Source: DATIJJ01 sp035478795 (GTDB taxonomy: Bacteria > Pseudomonadota > Gammaproteobacteria > DSM-16500). Taken from it: a stretch of DNA of 6,758 nt. The notes below the pieces were generated by a model, which saw nothing but the letters and a program-made list of their open reading frames with translations, searched no databases and was not told where the DNA came from. Within the stretch, counting starts at the first letter, position 1. Each line of letters starts with the position of its first letter. Positions 6,655 to 6,758 of the stretch are shown here, piece after piece. The translations under genes and the position numbers were made by a program. The stretch is taken from positions 1 to 6,758 of the forward strand of contig DATIJJ010000104.1 in the NCBI GenBank assembly GCA_035478795.1. The letters run 5' to 3'.

Positions 6655-6674
6655 CCGGTAACTCCTATTACCGG
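6655..6674 (+). repeat. Short hairpin after the pepN-fumC-dehydratase cluster, possible weak terminator
   Basis: CCGGTAA (6655-6661) and TTACCGG (6668-6674) are perfectly complementary 7-base arms around the loop CTCCTA. Beyond a C-C mismatch, G and A on the left pair with C and T on the right. It begins 22 bases after the stop codon. The following bases CCTATTTGG do not form a real T-run, so intrinsic termination would be weak at best. Confidence 0.5.
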
Positions 6675-6710
6675 CCTATTTGGATCTATGTCTTATCCGA
6701 GCCGCGACCG

Positions 6711-6758
6711 TCAGGGAGCGCGTCACTTATTTTGCTGAAACAGTGACGCGCTCCCTGA
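6711..6758. repeat. Perfect 17-base inverted repeat, REP/MITE-like palindrome
   Basis: TCAGGGAGCGCGTCACT (6711-6727) is repeated in exact reverse complement at 6742-6758, around the 14-base spacer TATTTTGCTGAAAC. A 17-base perfect, GC-rich dyad is far beyond chance for this length of DNA. It could fold as a stable hairpin on either strand. It may be an operon-end terminator, a REP-like element, or the end of a small mobile repeat. The left arm is preceded by GAGCCGCGACCG, and whether that tag is mirrored on the right lies outside the window. Confidence 0.85.

Larger units (their letters stand above)
6633..6758. other. Non-coding tail rich in inverted repeats
   Basis: No credible gene follows the dehydratase stop. 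The 126 bases hold a short hairpin (6655-6674), a weak GGAT/ATCC dyad (6682-6698), a GC-rich tag GAGCCGCGACCG (6699-6710) and a perfect 17-base inverted repeat that reaches the last base. Base composition is richer in GC than the neighbouring genes. No clear T-run marks an operon terminator. Confidence 0.7.

Noticed and set aside
6633..6758. Possible CRISPR repeat or tRNA in the palindromic tail.
   Set aside because: Only one inverted repeat is present with no regularly spaced direct repeats, and there is no cloverleaf or CCA-type acceptor pattern.

Overview
The window looks like ordinary chromosomal DNA from a gammaproteobacterium of moderate GC content (by eye around the mid-40s percent). 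The UbiG, PepN and FumC proteins align over their full length with what I remember of the E. coli sequences, and the compact gene order fits that group. A Legionellales-like host (Legionella/Coxiella/Aquicella relatives) would fit the AT-leaning codon use and the amino-acid-catabolic operon, but nothing here proves it. I see no prophage, insertion sequence with a transposase, CRISPR array, tRNA or rRNA.

Layout. Positions 1-1295 hold two minus-strand genes read leftwards: ubiG (ubiquinone biosynthesis), then a HAD-family phosphatase of the Gph/MupP type that runs off the left edge. The two overlap by 4 bases (ATGA). A gap of about 80 bases (1296-1374) separates them from a divergent plus-strand gene and carries face-to-face promoter candidates with overlapping -10 boxes. 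The divergent gene (1375-1590) encodes a 71-residue protein with a clear signal peptide and a 49-residue, N/Q/A/T-rich mature part. It is followed at once by a strong intrinsic terminator (1609-1637).

Positions 1662-6632 form a tight plus-strand cluster: pepN (M1 aminopeptidase N), fumC (class II fumarase, 4-base ATGA overlap with pepN) and a fold-type-II PLP serine/threonine dehydratase-like gene 16 bases further on. Together they read as peptide breakdown, Ser/Thr deamination to 2-oxoacids, and the TCA cycle. The terminator lies only 24 bases upstream of the pepN start, so how pepN is transcribed is an open question.

The last 126 bases (6633-6758) hold no gene. They contain a short hairpin, a GC-rich tag, and a perfect 17-base inverted repeat ending on the last base of the window. 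This looks like a dispersed palindromic (REP/MITE-like) repeat and perhaps a contig break.

Most of the window is conserved housekeeping sequence. I do not see an exciting new multi-gene system. The parts least explained by known families are the small secreted protein and the terminal palindromic repeat.
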